Shown one piece after another: positions 49,666-58,076 of a stretch of DNA of 64,000 nucleotides. Position 1 is the first letter of the stretch. Each line of letters opens with the position of its first letter. Position numbers and translations under genes: made by a program. This DNA comes from JAGVDM01 sp964642315 (lineage in GTDB: Bacteria; Patescibacteriota; Gracilibacteria; Peribacterales; Peribacteraceae), in the NCBI GenBank assembly GCA_964642315.1, contig CAZXOG010000001.1, forward strand, positions 310,001-374,000, written 5' to 3'. The notes below the pieces were generated by a model, which saw only the letters and a list, made by a program, of their open reading frames with translations, searched no databases and had not been told where the DNA came from.

Positions 49666-51008
49666 TCGTCGCGGGGCCCTTTCGTGATCCACCGGATCGG
49701 CGTTCCCTCGAACGCGAATGACTGCCGGAGGCGTTTCTCCAGGTACTTGAGCTGACTCACGGAGACCTTCTTGGGATCTTTCACGAAGATGGTGAACGTG
49801 GGTGGCACATCGCTTGCTTGCGCGATGTGCTTCGTTCGCGCCAGCGCGTGCATCGGCTGGCCGCCGATGGCGTCGTCGAACCACTCGATGAGCGCTTTCG
49901 TGGGGATGCGCCGCGTGCGGTTGAGCTGCACGGTCTCAATGAGCGGGAAGAGTTTGAGGAGCCCTTCGCGCGTCGTCGCGGAGCAGGGGAGCACCGCGGC
50001 AAAACCGCAGAAAGAGAGTGCAGAGCGCACCTCGCTCACCCGTTTCGCGCGTTCCTCCGTCTTCAGCCGGTCGATCTTGTTCACGATGATAATGAGCCCC
50101 TTCCCTTCGGTCGCGGCGACTTTCGCGATCCGTTTGTCCTGTCGCGAGACCGGCTCGGTGGCATCGAGCACGAGGACGGCGATGTCGCAGAGCTCGAGCG
50201 CGCGGATGCTGCGGAAGTACGCGTGCACTTCGATGTCCGATGTGGTCTGGCTGCGCCGCTTGATGCCGGCGGTATCCATGAAGACGTAATCGCGATCGTG
50301 GTAGCGGATGACGGTATCGGTGGTGTCCCGTGTCGTTCCCGCCTCTTCCGAAACGAGCAGCGAAGCTGTCTTGCGCTGCTCCTCGGACATGAAGGCGTTC
50401 ACGAGCGAGCTCTTGCCCACGTTCGGCTTGCCGATGATGGCGATCATCGGGGCGCTGGAAGCCTCCTCCGGCTGTTTGCCGAAGTGCAGAGAATGGAGCG
50501 CTTCTTCGATACTCCCGAGCAGATCATCGATGCCGATGCTCTGCGCCGCGCTCACCGCGAGCACCTTCTCCGCGACGTTGAGTGAGTAGAACGGTGGGAG
50601 GAGTGTTTCCGTGAGCGCGGGGTTGTCGCACTTCGTGACGACGAGGAGCACGGGGACGTGCTGCTTGCGCTGCCTGCGGAGCAGATCGGCGATCTCCCAG
50701 TCGCGGGAGGTAAGCTCCTCGCGCGAGTCTACGGTGAAGAGGATGAGATCGGCGTTCTCCAGGGCAACGAGAGACTGCCGGTGCACGTCGTCTTCGAGCG
50801 CGGCGTCCTCCGTCCCCCCGCCCATGCCGCCGGTATCCACGAGGAGGAAATCCACCGATTCCAGCTTCACCATTGCCGCGATGCGGTCGCGGGTCGTTCC
50901 CGGCGTCTCGCTCACGATGGCCTTCCGCCGCCCGATGAGGCGGTTGAAGAGCATGGATTTCCCCGTGTTCGGTTTGCCGATGATGGCGACGGCGGGGAGT
51001 TTTGCCAC
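49662..51008 (-). CDS. der: Ribosome-assembly GTPase Der (EngA)
   Basis: A 448-residue protein with two GTPase domains in tandem, the Der hallmark. Domain 1 has GKPNTGKSMLF, DTGGM and TKCD; domain 2 (from about 190) has GKPNVGKSSL, DTAGIKRR and NKID. A KH-like C-terminal domain follows. It acts in maturation of the 50S subunit. The GTG start lies 14 bases after a TACGAT. Its 3' end overlaps that of the LOG gene by 4 bases. Confidence 0.97.
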   Translation of the reverse strand: MAKLPAVAIIGKPNTGKSMLFNRLIGRRKAIVSETPGTTRDRIAAMVKLESVDFLLVDTGGMGGGTEDAALEDDVHRQSLVALENADLILFTVDSREELTSRDWEIADLLRRQRKQHVPVLLVVTKCDNPALTETLLPPFYSLNVAEKVLAVSAAQSIGIDDLLGSIEEALHSLHFGKQPEEASSAPMIAIIGKPNVGKSSLVNAFMSEEQRKTASLLVSEEAGTTRDTTDTVIRYHDRDYVFMDTAGIKRRSQTTSDIEVHAYFRSIRALELCDIAVLVLDATEPVSRQDKRIAKVAATEGKGLIIIVNKIDRLKTEERAKRVSEVRSALSFCGFAAVLPCSATTREGLLKLFPLIETVQLNRTRRIPTKALIEWFDDAIGGQPMHALARTKHIAQASDVPPTFTIFVKDPKKVSVSQLKYLEKRLRQSFAFEGTPIRWITKGPRDD

Positions 51009-51070
51009 AAAGAGTGCGAGTCATCGTACCACAAGGAGCGGCCCGGGGCACCGAGAAATCGTGCGTATAT

Positions 51071-51147
51071 CCTATTGTTTCATTGCTCAACTTTTTGCAT
51101 GCGAAACGCATGTTCTTTAAAAAATATTTTTGAACAATTGCGCAATG
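51071..51147. repeat. Inverted-repeat cluster between der and leuS
   Basis: Within a 226-base divergent gap: CATTGC (51081-51086)/GCAATG (51142-51147) outside, the hairpin CATGCG-aaa-CGCATG (51098-51112) inside, and GTTC...AAAAATATTTTT...GAAC beside it. The string attgtttcattgctcaa resembles the right arm of the hairpin after fusA (attgttctattgctgaa), suggesting a related repeat. Confidence 0.45.
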
Positions 51148-51197
51148 GGACCTGTGGCCTTCACAGAGGCTCCTCGCGCCCGAATACGTCGCATATG

Positions 51198-51227
51198 TTT
51201 GTAGGCCGCGTTCTCCGAACGTACAAT
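51198..51227 (+). promoter_or_regulatory. Promoter of leuS, leaderless
   Basis: TTTGTA (51198-51203), an 18-base spacer and TACAAT (51222-51227), then 7 bases to the ATG. It excludes a T-box leader. Confidence 0.6.
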
Positions 51228-51234
51228 CGGCGCA

Positions 51235-53649
51235 ATGACGAAAACGTACGATGCATCCGCTGTCGAAGCGAAGTGGCAGAAGCAGTGGCAGGATGCCGGG
51301 CTCTTCGACACCGATCTCAAGAAGGCGAAGAAGCCGTTCTACAACCTCGTGATGTTCCCATACCCGAGCGGGGACAAGCTCCATGTCGGTCACTGGTACA
51401 ACTTCGCTCCGGCGGATAGTTACGGGCGGTTCAAGCGGATGCAGGGGCACGACGTGTTCGAGCCAATGGGGTTCGATGCCTTTGGTCTGCCGGCAGAGAA
51501 CTACGCGGTGAAGACCGGTATCCATCCCGATACGTCCACGCGGAAGAACGTGGAGACCATGATTCAGCAGCTCAGGCGTATCGGCTGCATGTACGACTGG
51601 AGCCGCAGCGTGAATACGAGTGCCCCGGAATACTACCGCTGGACGCAGTGGCTCTTCCTCCAGATGCTTCAGCATGGGCTCGCGTACCGCCGCGAGGCGC
51701 CGGTGAACTTCTGTCCGCAGTGCCAGACGGTGCTCGCCAACGAGCAGGCGCAGGATGGCACCTGCGAACGGTGCGGCACGCAGGTGATCCAGAAGCAGCT
51801 CACACAGTGGTTCTGGAAGATCACGCAGTACGCAGATCGTCTTCTCGAGAATCTTGAGCAGCTTGACTGGCCGGAGAAGACCAAGCTCATGCAAAAAAAC
51901 TGGATCGGGAGGAGCGAGGGTGCGGAGGTCGTATTCGACGTGGAGGGGTCGAAGCACGCGATCACGGTGTTCACGACGCGCGTCGACACCCTCTTTTCCG
52001 CCGCGTTCGTCGTGCTTGCCCCCGAGCATCCACTGGTTGAGCAGATCACGGTCGAGAAGCACCGTGGGGAAGTGGAACGGTACAAGGTGGAAGCACAGAA
52101 GAAGACGGAGTTGCAGCGCACGGACCTTGCGAAGGAGAAAACAGGCGTCTTCACAGGAGCGTATGCAATCAATCCGGCGAACGGGGAGAGGATCCCGGTG
52201 TGGGTGGGGGATTTCGTCATCGCGCACTACGGTCACGGGGCCGTCTTCGGCGATGCGCACGATGAGCGCGATTTTGCCTTTGCGGGTCGGTACGGCATTC
52301 CGATGCGCACAACCATCCGGCCCGTGGGCGGAGAGGATCCCAAGGTGACCGCACTCGAGAAGTGCTTCACGGATGACGGCATCCTCGTGGATTCCGGCCA
52401 GTTCACCGGTCTCACATCCGCGGAGGCGCGCAAGCGCATCGCATCTTGGCTTGAGGATGAGGAGAAAGGGCGCAGAGTTGTGCAGTACCGCCTGCGTGAC
52501 TGGCTCGTCTCCCGGCAGCGCTACTGGGGCGCGCCGATTCCCATCGTCTACGATCCGGAAGGCAATCCTCATCCGCTTCCGGAGAAGCATCTCCCCTGGC
52601 TCCTGCCGACGGACGTGGAGTTCAAACCGACAGGCAAATCACCCCTTGCCCTTTCCAAGGAGTTCGTCGCGCGCACCGAGAAGCTCTTCGGCAAGGGATG
52701 GACACCGGAATTCGATACCATGGATACGTTCGTGTGTTCTAGTTTCTACGAACTCCGGTACCTTGCAGGGGGTGATGCGAAGCGCCTCGTTGATCCCACG
52801 ACCGAGCGCCATTGGCTGCCCGTTTCCATGTACATCGGCGGCCCGGAACACGCGTGCATGCACCTGATCTATGCAAGATTTGTCACGATGGCGCTAAAGG
52901 ATTTCGGCTTCATAAGCCACGAAGAACCGTTCAAAAAATTAGTTCATCAAGGACTTATTACGAACAAAGGGGCGAAGATGAGCAAGAGCAAGGGGAATGT
53001 GGTGAGCCCGGACAGCTTCGTTTCGAAACATGGGTCGGATGTATTTCGCATGTATCTCATGTTCATGGGGCCGTTCACACAAGGAGGGGACTGGAGTGAG
53101 ACGGGAATCAAGGGCATTGACCGGTTCGTACAGCGTATTGCGAGACTCAGTTCTGAGAACATGAATAAAAAAATTGATCAGATTTCGCCGCATCTTACAG
53201 CAAAAATCCATGCAACGATAAAGAAGTGCACAGAAGACATTGAGCGCCTGCATTTCAATACGGCGATCAGCGCGCTCATGGAACTGTTGAGCGCGTATGA
53301 AGAGCAGCAGAGCGTGACCGCAGGAGATGTGCAGATCTTCGCAAAGCTCATTGCGCCCTTGGCGCCGCATCTTGCCGAAGAGATGTGGGCGTCGGCAGGG
53401 GGCAAAGGTTTCGTCATTGAACAGGCATGGCCCCACTACGATCTGGCGCAGCTCAAAACCGAATCAGTGACGATTGCCGTGCAGGTGAACGGTAAGCTGC
53501 GGGCGCAGATCGTCGTGCCGGCGCAGGCATCGGAAGAGCAGGTGCTTGCGGATGCGCGGAAGGACGAGAACGTCCGTCGTCACCTGGAAGGCAAAGAGAT
53601 CCGCAAGGTGATCTACGTTGCAGGGCGGCTGCTCAACATCGTCGCGTAA
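51235..53649 (+). CDS. leuS: Leucyl-tRNA synthetase
   Basis: Class I synthetase of 804 residues. The HIGH motif is HVGH (in PYPSGDKLHVGHWYN), KMSKS is intact (GAKMSKSKGNVVSP), and the CP1 editing domain is present, including TTRVDTLF and the GHGAVFGDAHDERDF segment. A zinc-like CPQC...CERCG pair precedes the editing domain. The C-terminal domain (VAVQVNGKLRAQIVVP type) is complete. Confidence 0.98.
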   Translation: MTKTYDASAVEAKWQKQWQDAGLFDTDLKKAKKPFYNLVMFPYPSGDKLHVGHWYNFAPADSYGRFKRMQGHDVFEPMGFDAFGLPAENYAVKTGIHPDTSTRKNVETMIQQLRRIGCMYDWSRSVNTSAPEYYRWTQWLFLQMLQHGLAYRREAPVNFCPQCQTVLANEQAQDGTCERCGTQVIQKQLTQWFWKITQYADRLLENLEQLDWPEKTKLMQKNWIGRSEGAEVVFDVEGSKHAITVFTTRVDTLFSAAFVVLAPEHPLVEQITVEKHRGEVERYKVEAQKKTELQRTDLAKEKTGVFTGAYAINPANGERIPVWVGDFVIAHYGHGAVFGDAHDERDFAFAGRYGIPMRTTIRPVGGEDPKVTALEKCFTDDGILVDSGQFTGLTSAEARKRIASWLEDEEKGRRVVQYRLRDWLVSRQRYWGAPIPIVYDPEGNPHPLPEKHLPWLLPTDVEFKPTGKSPLALSKEFVARTEKLFGKGWTPEFDTMDTFVCSSFYELRYLAGGDAKRLVDPTTERHWLPVSMYIGGPEHACMHLIYARFVTMALKDFGFISHEEPFKKLVHQGLITNKGAKMSKSKGNVVSPDSFVSKHGSDVFRMYLMFMGPFTQGGDWSETGIKGIDRFVQRIARLSSENMNKKIDQISPHLTAKIHATIKKCTEDIERLHFNTAISALMELLSAYEEQQSVTAGDVQIFAKLIAPLAPHLAEEMWASAGGKGFVIEQAWPHYDLAQLKTESVTIAVQVNGKLRAQIVVPAQASEEQVLADARKDENVRRHLEGKEIRKVIYVAGRLLNIVA

Positions 53650-53655
53650 GCCTTT

Positions 53656-54033
53656 CTACGCGTCCGCCGCAATGCGCTGCAGGCTGAAGCGGGGATTCGC
53701 GCGTCCGCGCGCCGTGATGACCAGTTGTTCGAGTTCCGCTCCGTCCGCCACGAGAGAGGGGGAGAGCTCCTGCCGCGAGCCGCCCCTGAACATCTGCTCG
53801 CGGACGCGCTGCACGAGCGCCTGGATTTCCTGGAGCGGGCGGATCGCCGCCAGCCGTTCCTGGAAGCAGTCTGCCGTCGCAAGGTGCAGCACGGAGACGA
53901 GCCGGCGGAAGAATCCGATATGCTCGGCGGGAACCACGTCGCCGGAAGGCAATTCCCGCAGATCGCAATCCTCGAGCATCCGCTGGTAGAGATCGGAGGA
54001 ACGGTAGTCGTACGGCGCATCAGTGCGGTCCAT
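53656..54033 (-). CDS. Hypothetical protein
   Basis: A 125-residue soluble helical protein of unknown function (LYQRMLEDCDLRELPSGDVVPAEHIGFFRRLVSVLH; IQALVQRVREQMFRGGS). It is downstream of a methyltransferase-like gene, 53 bases apart, and probably co-transcribed. The ATG follows a strongly C/T-rich tract (ttctccctcctcccct). Confidence 0.6.
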   Translation of the reverse strand: MDRTDAPYDYRSSDLYQRMLEDCDLRELPSGDVVPAEHIGFFRRLVSVLHLATADCFQERLAAIRPLQEIQALVQRVREQMFRGGSRQELSPSLVADGAELEQLVITARGRANPRFSLQRIAADA

Positions 54034-54086
54034 AGGGGAGGAGGGAGAAGGTGCGTTCCATTCTTACGCCGCCATGCATTTTCCAG

Positions 54087-54707
54087 TCAAGACCGGCGGG
54101 CCATGAGGCCCGCGCGGAGCGATGCAGGATCGAGTGCCTCCAGCCGTTCGATCGTGAGGCCGGCACTCGCGACGAGCTCCCGCAGAGTTGCCGGGGAGAA
54201 TCGCCGGTGCGTCCGGAGGAATTCCTTCTCCCCGAGGCGTTCCCGCCATGTGCGCTCCTGCTTGGAGCCAAGCAGTTGCAGCACTTCTGCCTCGCTCCTC
54301 GTTGCCAGCGTGTAATCCACCACGGTGAAGAGGGCGCTGCGCTGAAAGAATGCAAGGGAGCGGAGGAGTTCCCTCGCTTCGGCTGTTTCGAGCATGCAGA
54401 GCACGTACGACAGATTCACAATGTCGCAGGGGAGGGGATTCGCGCTCTGGAATGCCGGTTCCTGCACGACGTGCGTCATTGGCCGGTGCGATGGCTGTAC
54501 GTCGAGCACATCGAAGAGGTACAGACGGTCCCTGGCGTCGAGGATTCCCTCGAATATTTCCCGGGAGACGCCGTTCCTGGCCCCGCAGCCGTAATCGAGA
54601 ACGGCAATGGGCTCGGTGCCTGTTCTGCGAACCCGATCACACGCTTCGCGATACAAAGCTGTCTGCTGGTTATACGCTGCAAGGTGATGGCCGCCGGAAG
54701 CGAACAC
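54087..54707 (-). CDS. SAM-dependent methyltransferase-like protein
   Basis: A 206-residue protein. VLDYGCGARNGVSREIF (about residues 35-50) is a class I methyltransferase SAM loop, followed by LYLFDVLD, VNLSYVLCML and SALFTVVDYTLA, with the right spacing for strands 2, 4 and 5. The substrate is unknown. The frame is open much further upstream, but that part is antisense to the divergent gene. I placed the start at the GTG before FASGGHHLAAY; no ATG is available, so the start is uncertain. Confidence 0.7.
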   Translation of the reverse strand: MFASGGHHLAAYNQQTALYREACDRVRRTGTEPIAVLDYGCGARNGVSREIFEGILDARDRLYLFDVLDVQPSHRPMTHVVQEPAFQSANPLPCDIVNLSYVLCMLETAEARELLRSLAFFQRSALFTVVDYTLATRSEAEVLQLLGSKQERTWRERLGEKEFLRTHRRFSPATLRELVASAGLTIERLEALDPASLRAGLMARRS

Positions 54708-54780
54708 AGCGCTGGAGTATGTGATGATCTCCGCGGGGTGGCAACGGATTTGGGAAGAAAACAATGGGGAAGTGGAAGGG

Positions 54781-56229
54781 ATGCCGTACCATACGAGCGT
54801 GGAACATCCGTTCGACCGGTACGCGGCATTCACCGATGTGCAGGCGCTCAAAGCGATTTCGCAGACGCCGCTCAAGAAATGCCTCCGCGTGAACACGCTG
54901 AAGAGTTCCGTTGCTGCGCTCCAGGCATGGGCTGAGAAAGAGCGGTGGCGCCTGGATGCTGTGCCGTGGTGCGCAACGGGGTTTTTTGTTGAGCGCGAGG
55001 AGCGCAGGGAGGCGCTCGGGAAGAATCTGCTGCACCTCCTCGGGCACACGTACATGCAGGAGGCGTCGAGCATGCTGCCGCCGGTGCTCCTTGCCCCGTG
55101 TGCTGGCGAAACGGTACTCGATATGAGCGCTGCACCGGGCAGCAAGAGCACCCAGATTGCTGCGATGATGGGCAACGCTGGCACGCTCCTCGCGAACGAC
55201 GTGCAGGAGAACCGTCTGTGGACGCTCAAATCGTCCCTTCACAGGGCTGGCGTCGTGAACGCGATCGTCACGAAGAAAGTCGGCCAGTGGTTCGCACGGC
55301 ACATGACGGAGCGGTTCGATCGTGTTCTCTGCGATGCGCCGTGCACAGCGCAGGGCACCGCGCGCAAGAATCCGGAGGCACTGCAGTACTGCAGCATGGA
55401 TTCCATCAGGAAGATGGCACGTCTGCAGCGCGAACTCCTGGAGTCCGCCGTGCACGCCGCGCGTGTCGGCGGGAGGATCGTCTATTCCACCTGCACGCTC
55501 ACGCCGGAGGAGAACGAGGAAGTCGTGCTCGACATATTGAATAAATTTAGTGATCAACTTTCTGTCCTTGATCCACAGGAAATACAGCTCAGTACGTGGG
55601 ATTGTACGAGAGCAGTTCGTGCCTCCATTGCGGTGCAGCGCTCACTGGGGACACGCGGGCCTTGCCCGATGCTTCGCATCTGGCCGCACGAAGAAGATGC
55701 GGAAGGGTTCTTCTGCGCTGTGCTGGAGAAGCGCGCAACGACGATGGTGCCGAAGCCGTGCGAGGAGGTCCGGCGGCAGGAGCAGGCGCTGCGGAAGAAT
55801 GAGCAACAGCGTATCGATGGGTTCCTTACTGCAGAGTACGGGGATCCGCTGCGTGCCGAGGACGAGCAGCTCTGGGGGCGCGGGGATCACGTGCTCCTCG
55901 TCACGCGGGAGGCCGCGGATTTCCCGATGCCGGTGCAGGATTACGCGATGGGTTTGCCCTTTGCGAAGGGGGTGAAAGACTCGCGATTCCGCATCACGCA
56001 TGAGCTCGCGACCCTCCGCGGTCACAAGGCGGAGCGCAACGTGCTCTCGCTCGACGACGCACAGTTCGCGGCGCTCCTTGCAGGCAAGGATGCGGTATGC
56101 CCCCACGAACTTGCCGGTGACGTTGTGCTCACGCGAGGCGGCATCTCGCTTGGCGTCGGACTCGCGCAGAACGGCGTGCTCAAGAACCGTCTCTCCCGCT
56201 GGCTCGTGCAGCACACGAGCGACCGATAG
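54781..56229 (+). CDS. RsmF/NOL1-type rRNA cytosine-C5 methyltransferase
   Basis: A 482-residue RNA methyltransferase. The SAM site is VLDMSAAPGSKSTQIA, motif IV LCDAPCTAQGT and motif VI YSTCTLTPEENE, whose Cys pair catalyses and releases the 5-methylcytosine adduct. The C-terminal 150 residues resemble the RsmF RNA-binding (PUA-like) region, so 16S rRNA is the likely target. The ATG at 54781 is one start; a GTG at 54799, 6 bases after TACCAT, matches the leaderless pattern of the window and may be the true one. Confidence 0.9.
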   Translation: MPYHTSVEHPFDRYAAFTDVQALKAISQTPLKKCLRVNTLKSSVAALQAWAEKERWRLDAVPWCATGFFVEREERREALGKNLLHLLGHTYMQEASSMLPPVLLAPCAGETVLDMSAAPGSKSTQIAAMMGNAGTLLANDVQENRLWTLKSSLHRAGVVNAIVTKKVGQWFARHMTERFDRVLCDAPCTAQGTARKNPEALQYCSMDSIRKMARLQRELLESAVHAARVGGRIVYSTCTLTPEENEEVVLDILNKFSDQLSVLDPQEIQLSTWDCTRAVRASIAVQRSLGTRGPCPMLRIWPHEEDAEGFFCAVLEKRATTMVPKPCEEVRRQEQALRKNEQQRIDGFLTAEYGDPLRAEDEQLWGRGDHVLLVTREAADFPMPVQDYAMGLPFAKGVKDSRFRITHELATLRGHKAERNVLSLDDAQFAALLAGKDAVCPHELAGDVVLTRGGISLGVGLAQNGVLKNRLSRWLVQHTSDR

Positions 56230-56234
56230 TGGTA

Positions 56235-56240
56235 TATACT
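56235..56240 (+). promoter_or_regulatory. -10 element of dnaG
   Basis: TATACT, 8 bases before the ATG, with ccaccccc between. Predicted leaderless. No convincing -35; read-through from the upstream gene is also possible. Confidence 0.45.
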
Positions 56241-56248
56241 CCACCCCC

Positions 56249-58000
56249 ATGGATCCCGTCGAGGACATCAAAGCGCGCCTGCCGATCGAGGAACTCGTGG
56301 GGCAGTACCGCGCCCTGCAGAAGAAAGGGAGGAATTTCGTGTGCCTCTGCCCGTTCCACAACGACACGCACCCGAGCATGGTTGTGTCGCCGGACAAGGG
56401 CATCGCGTACTGCTTCGCGTGCAATTCCGGCGGAGATATCTTCAGCTTCTACCAGCGGGTCGAGGGGGTGGATTTCCGGCAGGCACTGCACGATCTCGCG
56501 GAGCGCACGGGCGTCGAGCTGCCCCGCCAGAGCGAGGTGGCGGCGGTGCCGAAGGACGAGAAAGAGCGTTTGCGCTCCTGCCTGCAGGTGGCGGAGAAGT
56601 TCTTCCATGGACAGCTTGCATCGAGCGCTGCCGCTCGCGAGTACCTTGCAAAGCGGCTGATCCCTCTGGAACAGATCGAGGAATTCGGGATCGGCTACGC
56701 GCCGGATTCCTTCTCGGCGACGTACGAACATTTGCTCCGAGAAGGGTTCTCCAAGAGCGAGATTCTCGCTGTCGGGCTCGGCGTGCAGAAGGATCTTGCA
56801 CAGGGGAAGATCTACGACCGCTTCCGCAACCGCATCACGTTCCCCATCCACGACCAGCAGGGGCGTATCGCCGGGTTCGGAGGGCGCACGATCGGCGACG
56901 ACGATGCGAAGTACATCAATTCGTCGGAGGGGCCGCTCTACCGGAAATCCGAAATCCTCTTCGGCCTCCACCGCGCGAAGGACGCGATCCGCGAGGCGGG
57001 GAACGTTATCATGGTCGAGGGGTACTTCGACCTCCTCGCATGCCATCGCGTGGGAGTTCGCAACGCCGTCGCCGTGAGCGGCACAGCGCTCACGGAACAG
57101 CATGTCCGCATTCTCAAGCGCTCCTGTCCGGCTGTGGTACTGTGCCTGGATCAGGATCGCGCGGGGCGCGATGCATCCGAGCGCGCATATCACCTCTGCT
57201 GCGCAGAGGGGATGAGCGTCCACGCGGTCGTTCTGCAGCACAAAGACCCGGACGAAGCGGCGAACGCGAATCCGGACGGGCTGAAGAGCGCGCTTACGGA
57301 AGGCAGCGTGCCGTTCCTCTCTCTCGTGCTCGCCGAGATGCGTGCGCGGGGCATTGCTCTACCAGACGAAAAGCGGGAGGCGGCGCAGCGCCTGCTGCCG
57401 CTTATCCGTGCGCTGCCGATGGCTGTCGAACGGGAGCACTACCTGCAGGAGGCGGCTGTGGTACTCGGTTCTACCGAAACCGCATTGCGGGAGGATATGG
57501 AACGCATCTCGCATGCACCTGTCCGGCTGCCCCAGAAGCAGACGGAGGCAGAGAGTTCTGCGCCATCTCTCCCGGGATTTTCCCATGTCGAAGTCGCGCT
57601 GGGGCTCTTTCTTCTCTACCCACAACACCGGTCACTCCTCGGTGAACTCATCGAGCCGGAGGAGGGATTCACCCTGCGGCTCTACCGCGCGCTCAAGGCT
57701 GTTCCCGAGGGGGAATCGGTCTCCGCAGAGACCGTCGATCTTCCGCAGGAGGACCGCGAGCGCACTGCCATCTTGCAGCTCTTCTGCGAAGAGCACGAGT
57801 TCGGCCGGTGGTCGGAGAATCTCGCGCGCCGCGAAATCCGCAAGAACTGCGCGCAGGCCAACCGCGCGGTGTTGCGCCAGAAGCAGGTGGAGATTAAAAA
57901 GAAGCTGCTCGATGCGCACCGTGCGGGCCGCAGTGCCGAGGAACAGCAGCTCAGCACGCAGTACCAGCAACTGCTCAAACTCTCGCAAATGACGATGTGA
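56249..58000 (+). CDS. dnaG: DNA primase
   Basis: Makes RNA primers for replication; 583 residues. The N-terminal CHC2 zinc finger is C34/H37...C55/C58. The Toprim core has MVEGYFDLLACHR and CLDQDRAGRDASERA. The C-terminal 150 residues are a helical DnaB-binding-type region. It precedes rpoD, the classic rpsU-dnaG-rpoD order of other bacteria, though rpsU is elsewhere here (28 kb). Start at MDPVEDIKARLP; upstream reading in this frame is unrelated. Confidence 0.97.
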   Translation: MDPVEDIKARLPIEELVGQYRALQKKGRNFVCLCPFHNDTHPSMVVSPDKGIAYCFACNSGGDIFSFYQRVEGVDFRQALHDLAERTGVELPRQSEVAAVPKDEKERLRSCLQVAEKFFHGQLASSAAAREYLAKRLIPLEQIEEFGIGYAPDSFSATYEHLLREGFSKSEILAVGLGVQKDLAQGKIYDRFRNRITFPIHDQQGRIAGFGGRTIGDDDAKYINSSEGPLYRKSEILFGLHRAKDAIREAGNVIMVEGYFDLLACHRVGVRNAVAVSGTALTEQHVRILKRSCPAVVLCLDQDRAGRDASERAYHLCCAEGMSVHAVVLQHKDPDEAANANPDGLKSALTEGSVPFLSLVLAEMRARGIALPDEKREAAQRLLPLIRALPMAVEREHYLQEAAVVLGSTETALREDMERISHAPVRLPQKQTEAESSAPSLPGFSHVEVALGLFLLYPQHRSLLGELIEPEEGFTLRLYRALKAVPEGESVSAETVDLPQEDRERTAILQLFCEEHEFGRWSENLARREIRKNCAQANRAVLRQKQVEIKKKLLDAHRAGRSAEEQQLSTQYQQLLKLSQMTM

Positions 58001-58038
58001 TCAAAGGAATATTTGCCGATGAAATGCGTGCGAATCTC

Positions 58039-58066
58039 TTGGCGCATGCCGGAATTCGCCTATACT
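58039..58066 (+). promoter_or_regulatory. Promoter of rpoD
   Basis: TTGGCG (58039-58044), a 16-base spacer and TATACT (58061-58066), then 10 bases to the ATG. The predicted leader is about 3-4 bases. Confidence 0.6.
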
Positions 58067-58076
58067 GCCAGCCTAC

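Noticed and set aside
51009..51234. T-box leader before leuS (and before glyS or hisS)
   Set aside because: The -10 elements of leuS and glyS lie 6-7 bases before the start codons, leaving no leader; hisS has at most a short one. No T-box core sequence is seen.
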